A DNA stretch of 14,145 nucleotides from an uncultured Mucispirillum sp. Its GTDB lineage: Bacteria; Chrysiogenota; Deferribacteres; Deferribacterales; Mucispirillaceae. The stretch is taken from assembly GCA_910586745.1 (NCBI GenBank), contig CAJUJZ010000050.1:1-14145 (forward strand). Direction: 5' to 3'. The translations under genes were made by a program, and so were the position numbers. The number at the start of each line of letters is the position of its first letter. Positions within the stretch are counted from its first letter, which is position 1. Shown piece after piece: positions 1 to 7,995 of the stretch. Under the pieces are notes generated by a model. The model searched no databases and was not told the DNA's origin. It was given only the letters and a program-made list of their open reading frames with translations.

Positions 1-667
1 CATACCCTGTTTTTGAAACTGATTTTATTAAATCACCATAATGGAGAAGTTTTTTTCTTAAAGAAGCTATATGAGCATCTACCGTTCTTGTATATGACTG
101 GCTGTCATAACCCCATATAGAATTAAGTAGCCTGTCACGAGAAAATATAGTATCAGGGTTAAGCAGAAAAAGCCTTAAAAGTTCATATTCCTTATGAGTA
201 AGTTTTATTTCCTGCCCGTCAATATATACTTTATGGTTTGCATCATCTATTTTTATGCCCGTATGCTCTATAATATTTGATGACCTGCCTGTAATAGATG
301 AGCCCCTGCGTAAAATAGTATTTATTTTTGCTGTAAGCATTTCCATACTAAAAGGCTTTGGCAGGTAATCATCAGCACCAGTATTAAGACCAGAAATAAT
401 ATCATGCTCTGCATTTTTTGCAGAAATAATTATTACTGGAATATTTGCTGTATTTTCCTTACTGCGTATGATTTTTAAAAAATCCATGCCTTTAAGACCT
501 GGAAGCATTAAATCTAAAAGTATAATATCACAGGCTACTTCATCTAAAATAATAAGCCCCTCATTTGCATTATCTGCTGTATGAATTTTAAAGCCGGCTT
601 TTTGCAGATTATATGCAATAAGCTCTGTTATATCTAAATCATCTTCAATTAGAAGCACATTCCTCAT
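1..667 (-). CDS. phoB: PhoB-like phosphate response regulator, C-terminus cut by window edge
   Basis: This is an OmpR/PhoB-family response regulator; the last gene of the pst-pho cluster makes it very likely the phosphate regulator. I translated it from ATG at 667 (MRNVLLIEDD...); 222 codons are visible and the frame is open to the edge. Receiver domain, residues 1-115: acidic cluster E8-D9-D10, phospho-acceptor D52 (ILLDLMLPG), S82, K104 (YLPKPF). Winged-helix DNA-binding domain, about 125-222: LTHKEYELLRLFL, RDRLLNSIWGYD, RTVDAHIASLRKKL. It ends at SVSKTGYG, so probably under ten residues are missing. The start lies inside the end of phoU (23-base overlap), with AAAGGA about 8 bases upstream, which suggests translational coupling. 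A partner kinase (phoR) is not in the window and may lie beyond the left edge. PhoB-like proteins bind Pho boxes; the candidate box at 4003-4024 would close an autoregulatory loop (inference). Confidence 0.9.
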   Translation of the reverse strand, partial: MRNVLLIEDDLDITELIAYNLQKAGFKIHTADNANEGLIILDEVACDIILLDLMLPGLKGMDFLKIIRSKENTANIPVIIISAKNAEHDIISGLNTGADDYLPKPFSMEMLTAKINTILRRGSSITGRSSNIIEHTGIKIDDANHKVYIDGQEIKLTHKEYELLRLFLLNPDTIFSRDRLLNSIWGYDSQSYTRTVDAHIASLRKKLLHYGDLIKSVSKTGY

Positions 668-1343
668 TTAAACTGTCCTTTAATTCATGGGTGCCTTTAA
701 CAATATAACATACTGCTTCTGCAATATTAGTTGCATGGTCTGCCATACGCTCTAATCTTCTTGCAATATTGATTAAATTGATACCCGTTTTTAAATCTGA
801 TACAACTGTTTCACCAGATTCACTTTTGTAGCTGCTCATAAATTGTATTATATCTTTTATTGCTGCACTTTTCAAGATATCAATTTTTGTATCATTGTTT
901 ATAATATCTGCTGCTTTATCAATATCAAGCCTGTAATAAGCATCACATGCGGATGTTACTGCCGTAATTACATTTTCAAAAAGTTCTTTTATAGATGACA
1001 TTTCAAAAATAAAGCTGCTGTTTTGCAGTTTCACTATCTGCTTGCCTATTTTTTTGCAGTGGTCGCCTATTCTTTCAAAATCAGATGATGTTTTAATAGT
1101 AGATAAGATATAACGCATATCACTGCCTCTTGGCCAGTATAATGCAATAATTTTACCTGAAAGTTCATCCATTTTTAAGCTGTAGCTGTCAAGTTCTTTA
1201 TCTCTTACCCTTATGTACTGAGCTTTATTAATATCTTTATTTATATAAGCATCAAAACTGTTTTGTGCCATTTCCTGAGTTATGCTGCAAATGTAAGCAA
1301 CCATTGATTTAAGTTCTTTATATTCTGCACTGTTTAAATACAT
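645..1343 (-). CDS. phoU: PhoU phosphate signalling regulator
   Basis: A 232-residue protein of normal PhoU length, made of two homologous three-helix halves. Each half carries the family signature: PRGSDMRYILSTIK followed by DFERIGDH (E90, R91, D94), and INIARRLERMADHATNIAEA (E198, R199, D202). These acidic clusters bind metal in known PhoU structures. PhoU is cytoplasmic, links the Pst transporter to the PhoR/PhoB pair, and represses the Pho regulon when phosphate is plentiful (established for the family). The ATG at 1343 follows AAGGAG with 6-base spacing. The gene begins 33 bases after pstB and overlaps phoB by 23 bases, so it is part of one transcript. No odd features. Confidence 0.95.
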   Translation of the reverse strand: MYLNSAEYKELKSMVAYICSITQEMAQNSFDAYINKDINKAQYIRVRDKELDSYSLKMDELSGKIIALYWPRGSDMRYILSTIKTSSDFERIGDHCKKIGKQIVKLQNSSFIFEMSSIKELFENVITAVTSACDAYYRLDIDKAADIINNDTKIDILKSAAIKDIIQFMSSYKSESGETVVSDLKTGINLINIARRLERMADHATNIAEAVCYIVKGTHELKDSLNEECASN

Positions 1344-1376
1344 ATTATTCTCCTTAACTTAATTTACTGGAATATT

Positions 1377-2147
1377 TTAGCCGAATTTACCTGTAATATA
1401 TTCTTCAGTCATCTGTTTTTCTGGGTTAGTAAACATTTTATCTGTTGGATCTTCTTCTATTAATTCGCCCATATACATAAAAGCAGTTCTGTCTGAAATC
1501 CTTGCTGCCTGCTGCATATTATGTGTTACTATAAGCATAGTAATATTTCCACGCAGTTCCTGCATAAGTTCTTCTATTTTTTTTGTAGATATCGGGTCTA
1601 ATGCACTTGTTGGCTCATCAAAAAGTATTACATCCGGCTCTGGTGCTAATGTTCTTGCAATAGATAAACGCTGCTGCTGACCGCCTGATAACCCAAAAGC
1701 AGAAGTTGAAAGCCTGTCTGATACTTCAGCCCATATTGCTGCTTTTTTTAAAGCATTTTCTACTCTGTCCTGCAGCTCTGTTTTATTTTTTATGCCCCTT
1801 AACCTTAAGCCGTAAGCAATATTATCAAATATACTCATTGGAAAAGGTGTAGGTTTCTGAAATACCATACCTATTTCTGCCCTTAAATTTGTCATATCTA
1901 CATTTTTATCAAGTATGTTTATATCTTTAAACATAATGCTTCCTTCATATCTGTTGCCTTTATATAAATCATGCATTCTGTTAAAGCAGCGAAGAAGTGT
2001 AGTTTTACCGCAGCCTGATGGCCCTATTAATGCAGTTATTTTATTTTTTTCTATATCTAATGTTACATTTTTTACAGCCAGTTTATCGCCGTAATAAAAT
2101 GAAAGATTATTTACTTCTATTTCTTTTTCAATTACTTGATTTTCCAT
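1377..2147 (-). CDS. pstB: PstB, phosphate ABC transporter ATPase
   Basis: ATPase of the PstSCAB phosphate importer, 256 residues. Visible motifs: Walker A IGPSGCGKTT (41-50), Q-loop FQKP (Q97), signature LSGGQQQR (153-160), Walker B VILFDEPTSALD (D177, E178), H-loop THNMQQ (H209). The NRMHDL and WAEVSDRL stretches are PstB-typical. An upstream ATG would add 28 residues, but I chose ATG 2147: AAGGAG sits 6 bases upstream and the usual PstB N-terminus begins there. The ATG overlaps the pstA stop by one base (TAATG), and its ribosome binding site lies in the last codons of pstA, so translation is probably coupled. It hydrolyses ATP at the cytoplasmic face of the PstC-PstA channel. Confidence 0.96.
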   Translation of the reverse strand: MENQVIEKEIEVNNLSFYYGDKLAVKNVTLDIEKNKITALIGPSGCGKTTLLRCFNRMHDLYKGNRYEGSIMFKDINILDKNVDMTNLRAEIGMVFQKPTPFPMSIFDNIAYGLRLRGIKNKTELQDRVENALKKAAIWAEVSDRLSTSAFGLSGGQQQRLSIARTLAPEPDVILFDEPTSALDPISTKKIEELMQELRGNITMLIVTHNMQQAARISDRTAFMYMGELIEEDPTDKMFTNPEKQMTEEYITGKFG

Positions 2148-2989
2148 TAAAAGCTCCTTCTTTTCATAATGTATTTTAATATGATATTTGTTAAAAGTAT
2201 AAATACAGTAATAACTAAAGCAGATGCCCATGCTGAAATTATCCAGTTATCATAAGGTGAGCCGGCATACTGGAATATTGTAACTGTTAAAGACGGCATA
2301 GGCTCGCTCATATTTGCTGATAAATATTTATTATTAAATGATGTAAATAAAAGCGGTGCAGTTTCCCCTGCTACACGAGCTATTGCAAGAGATACACCTG
2401 TAAATATACCAGTTAATGCACTTTTTAAAATAATATCTTTTATAACTTTATAATAAGGTGTGCCAAGAGCAAGAGCTGCTTCCCTTAACTGCCATGGAAT
2501 AAGTTTTAATGATTCTTCAGTTGTCCGCATAATAACAGGTATTAATATAACTGCTAATGCTGCAGCACCTGCCCAGCCGTTAAAGCCGCCAAAGGGTTTT
2601 ACAAGTAATGAGTATATAAAAGTACCTATAATAATTGTTGGTATACTTATACTTACATCTGCTAAACTGCTTATAAATCTGCCTAGTTTTGAGCTGCTGC
2701 CGTATTCTGATAAATATATGCCCCCAAATATACCTATAGGTATGCCTATAACAGATGCCACAAGTGTTAAAATTATCTGGCCTACAAAAGCATGACGCAT
2801 ACCGCCTTCGCCTATCATAAATGCTGGTGCCTCATCTTTTGTAAATAATGATAAATTTAAGCCTGCCATACCTGTCTGTATTACTTTATAAAGGATAGCA
2901 AAAAGCAGCACAACACCTATTACGGCAGCTAATGCTGAAAGAGAAAGCATTATATATCCTTTTATTTTTCTTAAAAACCTGTAATTCAT
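2147..2989 (-). CDS. pstA: PstA, phosphate ABC transporter permease
   Basis: Inner-membrane permease of the phosphate importer, 280 residues, normal length. An N-terminal membrane segment lies at about 13-35, with several more between about 65 and 273. The family stretch EGGMRHAFVGQIILT (61-75) and the cytoplasmic EAA loop LREAALALGTPYYK (168-181), which contacts PstB, are both visible. The following GVSLAIARVAGETAPLL (198-214) is strongly PstA-like. The start codon follows the pstC stop with no intervening base. Its AAGGAG ribosome binding site lies within the last pstC codons. Together with PstC it forms the channel; no domain is missing. Confidence 0.95.
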   Translation of the reverse strand: MNYRFLRKIKGYIMLSLSALAAVIGVVLLFAILYKVIQTGMAGLNLSLFTKDEAPAFMIGEGGMRHAFVGQIILTLVASVIGIPIGIFGGIYLSEYGSSSKLGRFISSLADVSISIPTIIIGTFIYSLLVKPFGGFNGWAGAAALAVILIPVIMRTTEESLKLIPWQLREAALALGTPYYKVIKDIILKSALTGIFTGVSLAIARVAGETAPLLFTSFNNKYLSANMSEPMPSLTVTIFQYAGSPYDNWIISAWASALVITVFILLTNIILKYIMKRRSF

Positions 2990-3919
2990 TTATCTGCTCC
3001 TTGAAATGTATACTTTTGCAACAATTAATGTTAAAAAGTTTAAAACAAAAAGTAAAAGTGCTAAGAAAAACAGTGATGACATCTGCAAGCCTGATGCTTC
3101 ATTAAACTCATTTACTAATACACTTGTTACTGTTACATAAGGGTCAAAAACAGAAGTTAATGAAATATTCATATTACCTATAATATATGCAATCGCCATT
3201 GTTTCACCTAATGCTCTGCCTAAAGCTATGATTATACCTCCCCATATTGCTGTTTTTGTATAAGGGAGAGATACATCTCTTATTGTTTCCCACTTTTCTG
3301 CCCCAAGTCCGTATCCAGATTCTTTTAATTCTCTAGGCACTCGTGATAATGCTTCCCGTGCTATACTTGCAATAAAAGGCACTATCATTATACTTAAGAC
3401 TATGCCGGAAGTTAAAAGTCCTATACCACCTGCATAGTTTATCTGGAAAAATGAACCTATTACAGGCACATCGCCTAAAGCACCAGAAACCCATTTTTGT
3501 AAAGTATTTTCTAAAAAAGGTGCAAAAATAAAAAGCCCCCACATACCATATATAATACTTGGTATTGCTGCTAAAAGCTCAATAGCTGTGCTTATAAAAC
3601 CTTTTAAAAATGACGGGCACATTTCCACAATAAATACTGCCATACCTATTCCCATAGGTGCTGCAATTATAATTGCTATAAATGATGTTAATATTGAGCC
3701 TAATAAAGCTCTGCCTGCCCCAAAAATTTCTTCGTTATAATCCCAGCTGGTAGAAAAAATAAAATTGAAAAATCCAAAAGCCTTAATTGCATCAAATGAT
3801 TGGATAAATAAACTTACAATTATACCAATGATTATAAGTAAAATAGATAAGGCAGAAATAAGCGAAGCTGCTAAAAAAAATTTGTCTTTGTAAAAGGAAA
3901 AATTTGATGTTTCTTTCAT
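2990..3919 (-). CDS. pstC: PstC, phosphate ABC transporter permease
   Basis: The second permease of the phosphate importer, 309 residues, first gene of the cluster. There is a membrane segment at about 16-40, several central segments, and a last one at about 281-302. The EAA loop ELKESGYGLGAEKWE (197-211) is followed by the PstC-typical GRALGETMAIAYIIGNMN (234-251). The ATG at 3919 has a modest ribosome binding site (AAAGG, 8 bases upstream). Upstream are a leader of about 65 bases and the candidate Pho box at 4003-4024. Most pst operons begin with pstS, but here the binding-protein gene is absent and the upstream gene is an unrelated hpt. PstS is therefore presumably encoded elsewhere. Confidence 0.95.
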   Translation of the reverse strand: MKETSNFSFYKDKFFLAASLISALSILLIIIGIIVSLFIQSFDAIKAFGFFNFIFSTSWDYNEEIFGAGRALLGSILTSFIAIIIAAPMGIGMAVFIVEMCPSFLKGFISTAIELLAAIPSIIYGMWGLFIFAPFLENTLQKWVSGALGDVPVIGSFFQINYAGGIGLLTSGIVLSIMIVPFIASIAREALSRVPRELKESGYGLGAEKWETIRDVSLPYTKTAIWGGIIIALGRALGETMAIAYIIGNMNISLTSVFDPYVTVTSVLVNEFNEASGLQMSSLFFLALLLFVLNFLTLIVAKVYISRSR

Positions 3920-3982
3920 AAACTACCTTTTTAAATTAATTAATTATGCTTTTACTTAATTTTTATGAAGTATATGAAAAAT

Positions 3983-4024
3983 AAATTTAAAATAGGTTAT
4001 AATTTTGTAAAATTTTTGTAAAAT
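3983..4024 (-). promoter_or_regulatory. Candidate Pho box and promoter of the pst-pho operon
   Basis: Two perfect, directly adjacent copies of an 11-base unit (plus strand TTTTGTAAAAT) occupy 4003-4013 and 4014-4024. On the coding (minus) strand this gives TTTACA twice with an 11-base period. That resembles the Bacillus PhoP box (TTAACA-like hexamers) and the 11-base repeat geometry of the Enterobacterial PhoB box. The downstream TTTACA (4006-4011) can double as a -35 element, with TAAATT (3984-3989) 16 bases further on. An alternative -10 is TATAAC (3996-4001). The site lies just past the previous operon's terminator and about 85 bases before pstC, where a PhoB-controlled promoter is expected. 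Binding by PhoB is inferred. Confidence 0.7.
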
Positions 4025-4030
4025 GTAATA

Positions 4031-4063
4031 GATATAAAAAACCTGAGTTTGAGTACTCAGGTT
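4031..4063 (-). terminator. Rho-independent terminator after the kinase-hpt operon
   Basis: A perfect 9-bp stem, AACCTGAGT (4040-4048) pairing with ACTCAGGTT (4055-4063), has a 6-base loop. On the minus strand it is followed by a T-rich run (TTTTTATAT, 4040 down to 4032). It ends the hpt transcript before the Pho box begins and separates the two minus-strand operons. The plus-strand side has only a weak T run (GTTTTG). Confidence 0.85.
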
Positions 4064-4093
4064 AGTTTTGAATGTAAAATAATTAATTTATCA

Positions 4094-4126
4094 AACTAAA
4101 TATAAATAGCGTGTCTATGTTTAGTT
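4094..4126 (-). repeat. Imperfect hairpin in the hpt 3' untranslated region
   Basis: AACTAAA (4094-4100) pairs with TTTAGTT (4120-4126), with an inner ATAG/CTAT pairing (4106-4109 with 4115-4118). It lies between the hpt stop codon and the terminator. It could stabilise the transcript's 3' end or be incidental in AT-rich DNA. Confidence 0.4.
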
Positions 4127-4145
4127 CTCCATATAGCTGTATAAA

Positions 4146-4478
4146 TTATGCTGTTTTCTTGTAATCTGTTTGTCCTGCAGTAAATACTTCTGCCAGTTCA
4201 TCATAAAGTTTATCATATTTTTCTGTTTCCATATTGTTTGCAGCACAAACAAGAGATGCAGCAGCCTGCTTAATATCTTCAAGCCTTAATCTGTAAGCTG
4301 CTCCATAAATATTATGAGAATGACGGATTACTGCTTCATTATCGCCTTTTTCAATGCTTGGTGGTATACGCTCTAAATCTTTTGAGCAAATAGTAAAAAA
4401 ATCACGAACAAAACCTTTTAAAAGCTCTGTATTAGCTATTCCTGTAGATTTTGCAAGTGTTTCCATATCAAATTTCAT
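4146..4478 (-). CDS. Hpt-domain phosphotransfer protein
   Basis: A stand-alone histidine phosphotransfer protein of 110 residues. The sequence RHSHNIYGAAYRLRLEDI matches the Hpt signature HxxxGAA, so H55 is the predicted phospho-accepting histidine. The rest is predicted helical, as expected for the four-helix Hpt bundle, with no other domain. It should carry phosphate from a receiver domain of the upstream hybrid kinase to a response regulator encoded elsewhere. It follows the kinase gene by 16 bases and has a strong AGGAGG ribosome binding site 6 bases before ATG 4478. That site is partly enclosed by a hairpin spanning the kinase stop codon. No output regulator lies beside it. Confidence 0.88.
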   Translation of the reverse strand: MKFDMETLAKSTGIANTELLKGFVRDFFTICSKDLERIPPSIEKGDNEAVIRHSHNIYGAAYRLRLEDIKQAAASLVCAANNMETEKYDKLYDELAEVFTAGQTDYKKTA

Positions 4479-4505
4479 TAAAAGCCTCCTATTTTCAGGC
4501 TTTTA
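4479..4505 (-). promoter_or_regulatory. Hairpin linking the kinase stop codon and the hpt ribosome binding site
   Basis: On the minus strand TAAAAGCC (4505-4498) pairs perfectly with GGCTTTTA (4486-4479), giving an 8-bp stem. The 11-base loop holds the kinase TGA stop and AGGA of the hpt AGGAGG; the final GG lies in the stem, and the hpt ATG follows the stem directly. A ribosome finishing the kinase would open this structure, so it fits translational coupling of the two proteins. This role is inferred from position only. Confidence 0.55.
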
Positions 4506-7500
4506 TATACTGCAGCAATACCTCCTGAAGTTTATTAAAGTTGATTGGTTTTGCAATATGGCTGTTCATACCGCTTGCAATAAAATTATCCATATCTTCT
4601 TTAATAACATTTGCAGTTAATGCTATAATTGGAATAGTTATACCCATAGCCCTGATTTCTTTTGTGGACGAAACACCATCCATAACCGGCATGTGTATAT
4701 CCATAAATATAATATCAAAGGATTTTCCACCTGATACTATATCTACAGCCTCCTTACCATTACCTGCAACAGTAACATTAAAGCCTGCTTTTTGAAGAAA
4801 GATAACTATAAGTTTTTGGTTAACTGGGTTATCTTCCACCACTAAAATATCGCCTTTCAGCGTCACTTTCTTATCTGTATCGGCTATTTTTTCATCTTCT
4901 TTATAATTTTTTTGCATCAATCTTGCAAATATATCATGTATTCTTGTTAATGTAGCAGGTTTTAGAAAAATATGGCTTATACCATCTATTTTGCTAAGTT
5001 TATTTTTATCTATGCTGTATGAGGCAACTATATATTTAATTTTATCCTTATATGGCATTTTAGCAAATACTTCTTTAAACTGCTCTACATCCTTGCCTGC
5101 ATCAATAAGCACATAGTCTGTATCTTCTGTAATTTTGCTGTAATCACCATTACAGTCAGTGACTTTTATATTTAAAGAATACATATAGTCTTTTAATACT
5201 CTGCCACACTCTCCCTGACTTTCAAAAAGAAGCATTTTAAAATTTGTATCAAATTTTTTAATATAATCTGTATCATCAATTATTTTTAATGAAAGCTCAA
5301 AAGAAAATGTAGAACCTTTATTTTCTTCTGTTTCAAGCTCTAGCTGGGAATTCATCATCTCAAGCATACTGTGAGAGATAGAAAGACCAAGCCCTGTGCC
5401 ACCAAACCGTCTTGTAATAGAGGTATCCCCTTGAGAAAATGGAGAGAATATTTTTTCCTTAGTATCATTATTTATACCAATACCTGTATCTGTTACAGAA
5501 AATTTTACTCTTACTATACCATTTTCTTTATAAATACAGCGAACATCTAATGATATATTGCCATTTTCTGGAGTAAATTTTACTGCATTAGATAAAAGGT
5601 TTGTCATTATCTGTTTGATTTTTAATGAATCACCTAATACTTTCCGTGGCAAGAGAGGGTCAATATAGCTTGTAAGCTCTATTTTTTTCTCCTCAGCTCT
5701 TGCCATATACATATCTGCTACTGTTTCAATATCAGTAACAATACTAAATGGCACTTTTTCAAGCTCCATTTTACCACTTTCAATTTTAGAAAAGTCTAAT
5801 ATACCATTAATAACACCTAAAAGATTTTCTGAACTAGCACTTATAATTTTAAGGTATTCTTTTGCTGTATCATCCATTTTACAGTCTTTTAAAATAGCTA
5901 AAAACCCTAAAATACCATTAATTGGAGTTCTGATTTCGTGGCTCATATTTGCTAAAAATAAGCTTTTTGCTTTACTTGCATGTTCTGCTTCTGCTTTTGC
6001 AATATCACGAGCCTGCACCATTTCCTGCAGCTGTGCAACCATTGCATGCTCTTTCTCATTTGATTCAAGCAGTGTTTTCTGATATTCTACTTTGTCAAAA
6101 ATATTCCTGTGCTCACATACTACAAGTCTTACATTACCACGCTTATCTAAAATAGGGAAAAAGCTTATCATTTCATATATGTTATTTTCTTCTTCTATCA
6201 CTTCATAAGATATTTTAACTTTTTCTTCAAATACCTGTTTTACATAACATTCCTGACATGCTCTTGTACATCTGCCTACATGATGTTTATAGCAGTTTAC
6301 TATATTATCATAAGGGTCTGATACATGGCTTGAGTTAGAATACTCTAGTGTAAAATCCTTTTTATAGACAACTAATGTATTGCCTGCTGCATTAATATAG
6401 TCTGTTAAAATTGTAATAAATTCTTCACTTCTGTCTTCTGCCGCTTTTAATTCATTAATTGCAGAATATTCTGGTGTTAAATCACTCATTACACATAAAA
6501 TCTTTATTATATCACCCTGACTTGTGGTAATAGGTGTGCTTGAAACAGATAAAACAGCCTTTTTACTGTGCTTTGTGGTAAATTCATAAATACCATTAAA
6601 TATAGTATTAGTGCTTTCGCTGTTAAAAGAATTAATAAACTTGTTAGGCTCACTACATCTTTTTGCAAAATGGATAAGTGTTTCACCAATATATTCATCA
6701 ATATAACCGCCCATTAAATCTAAAAACTTCTGGTTTACATTAGTTATAACTAAATCACTGCTGAATTCTATAATCTGAGAAGAATTATCTACAGCCAGCT
6801 TGTAGCCTGCCAATACTCTATTAAGCTGCATGATAGAGTATTTATTTCTTCCCATAACTATTACAATAAATGCAAAAAGCCACAGTGCAACAGTTATTAA
6901 AAGCCATAGAAAAAATGCTATATTATTAAGCTGATATATATAGCTGTTTGGCATAATCTCTGCCACATAGCCAAGTTCATTATTATCAATATCATAAATA
7001 CTGATACATACACCCCAGTATCTTGTGCCGTCTATATATACCTTGATAAAGTTTTTTACATCTTTTCTTGAAGATACTATATAATCTATATTATTAATTA
7101 TAGCTTTTAATATAATATCAGGTATATAGTAATAACTGCCTGTCATAACTTTATATTTGTTTATATCCTGACCTTGAATATCTTCTATACCGCCTTTTTC
7201 TATATATGTATTTTTAATTAAAAATATATATGAGCTGGAATAAAGAGGTTCTATATGGTTTAAAAAAGAATCTGCTGTCATACCAAATTCAATATATCCA
7301 TATACTTCATTGTTATGCTGAAGCCTGTATGGAATAATAACAGCCATATCTTTAGAATCTATTGTAAATCTCCTGCTTTCCTTTGTAGGATAAATTATAT
7401 GGAAGCTGCTGTTAAATGATGAAGGGTCCAGCTCCCCATCAACATATCTGCCGATTAATTTGCCAGACTTGTCATATATTCTTATTAAGTTAATAGAGCC

Positions 7501-7812
7501 AGGGATAAAGTTTACATACATATCAAGAAAATAGTGGTGCATACGCTTGATTGCATTTTCCCTTTCTTTACCTGTAAGTTTATTGATTTCTTCAATATCA
7601 TTGAAAAATTCTTTATTAGCATATAATATCTGGAATTTGGACAAAGCATCATTTAAGACATTGTTATAAATTATTTCCTTCTGTGTAGTCATAGTCTTAA
7701 CTCTTGATGCTATTTCAGTATCTATTCTTCTGTTTAAGTCGCTAAGAATAAAAATAGATACAAATATCTCTATAACAACAAAAACAATAACAAGTAACTT
7801 AATATTATTCAC
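4495..7812 (-). CDS. Membrane hybrid histidine kinase with two PAS regions and two receiver domains
   Basis: A 1105-residue sensor of a multistep phosphorelay. Order: membrane segment (about 5-24), extracytoplasmic sensor (about 25-297), membrane segment (about 298-320), PAS-like region (about 335-450), and a second PAS-like region (about 465-575) with a cysteine cluster C507, C515, C519, C522. A short coiled stretch (575-615) precedes the HisKA dimerisation helix with phospho-accepting H625 (ANMSHEIRTP). The ATPase domain has N box N742, DTGIGI (775-780) and FGGTGLGLS (803-811). A first receiver (about 858-968) is degenerate: it keeps D904 and K951 but has only E864 where the acidic pair belongs. 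The second receiver is complete: E993, D994, D1038 (FMDIHMPVMDG), T1066, K1088. The start is GTG 7812, preceded by AAGGGA at 7820-7825. Signal and target are unknown; Hpt is the likely next carrier. Confidence 0.92.
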   Translation of the reverse strand: MNNIKLLVIVFVVIEIFVSIFILSDLNRRIDTEIASRVKTMTTQKEIIYNNVLNDALSKFQILYANKEFFNDIEEINKLTGKERENAIKRMHHYFLDMYVNFIPGSINLIRIYDKSGKLIGRYVDGELDPSSFNSSFHIIYPTKESRRFTIDSKDMAVIIPYRLQHNNEVYGYIEFGMTADSFLNHIEPLYSSSYIFLIKNTYIEKGGIEDIQGQDINKYKVMTGSYYYIPDIILKAIINNIDYIVSSRKDVKNFIKVYIDGTRYWGVCISIYDIDNNELGYVAEIMPNSYIYQLNNIAFFLWLLITVALWLFAFIVIVMGRNKYSIMQLNRVLAGYKLAVDNSSQIIEFSSDLVITNVNQKFLDLMGGYIDEYIGETLIHFAKRCSEPNKFINSFNSESTNTIFNGIYEFTTKHSKKAVLSVSSTPITTSQGDIIKILCVMSDLTPEYSAINELKAAEDRSEEFITILTDYINAAGNTLVVYKKDFTLEYSNSSHVSDPYDNIVNCYKHHVGRCTRACQECYVKQVFEEKVKISYEVIEEENNIYEMISFFPILDKRGNVRLVVCEHRNIFDKVEYQKTLLESNEKEHAMVAQLQEMVQARDIAKAEAEHASKAKSLFLANMSHEIRTPINGILGFLAILKDCKMDDTAKEYLKIISASSENLLGVINGILDFSKIESGKMELEKVPFSIVTDIETVADMYMARAEEKKIELTSYIDPLLPRKVLGDSLKIKQIMTNLLSNAVKFTPENGNISLDVRCIYKENGIVRVKFSVTDTGIGINNDTKEKIFSPFSQGDTSITRRFGGTGLGLSISHSMLEMMNSQLELETEENKGSTFSFELSLKIIDDTDYIKKFDTNFKMLLFESQGECGRVLKDYMYSLNIKVTDCNGDYSKITEDTDYVLIDAGKDVEQFKEVFAKMPYKDKIKYIVASYSIDKNKLSKIDGISHIFLKPATLTRIHDIFARLMQKNYKEDEKIADTDKKVTLKGDILVVEDNPVNQKLIVIFLQKAGFNVTVAGNGKEAVDIVSGGKSFDIIFMDIHMPVMDGVSSTKEIRAMGITIPIIALTANVIKEDMDNFIASGMNSHIAKPINFNKLQEVLLQYIKA

Positions 7813-7830
7813 CCAATTATCCCTTACAGT

Positions 7831-7859
7831 ATTATATATACCAAAGCAGTAAATGTAAA
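7831..7859 (-). promoter_or_regulatory. Promoter of the hybrid kinase-hpt operon
   Basis: Minus strand TTTACA (7854-7859), an exact 17-base spacer, then TATAAT (7831-7836), a perfect -10. Transcription would begin near 7824, only about 12 bases before the GTG start and at the edge of the AAGGGA ribosome binding site. The leader would therefore be very short. Confidence 0.75.
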
Positions 7860-7928
7860 GTTTTTATTATTTTATTCTCAATAACAAAAAAAGCATTAAT
7901 TTATTTTTTAGCTGCTTGTCAAAAAATT

Positions 7929-7984
7929 ACACTTACCTTATATTTTCATCAGGCATAAGCACAGCTGCTATAGCTTTAAATATC
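7929..7984 (-). repeat. Displaced duplicate of the antiporter gene 3' end (copy 1)
   Basis: These 56 bases match 8098-8153 with one difference (A7951 against G8120). Read on the minus strand they encode IFKAIAAVLMPDENIR and a TAA stop, plus four bases after the stop. The single change is synonymous (proline CCT for CCC). The sequences on either side of the two copies are not alike, so this is not a simple tandem duplication of a larger block. Confidence 0.9.
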
Positions 7985-7995
7985 TTATTATCAAT

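Noticed and set aside
2148..2231. 28-residue N-terminal extension of PstB from an upstream ATG
   Set aside because: It lies inside pstA, lacks a ribosome binding site, and the ATG at 2147 has an ideal AAGGAG and the normal PstB N-terminus.
7870..7930. Second TTGACA-like promoter upstream of the kinase
   Set aside because: A TTGACA occurs on the minus strand, but no acceptable -10 lies 16-18 bases away, whereas the promoter at 7831-7859 is near consensus.
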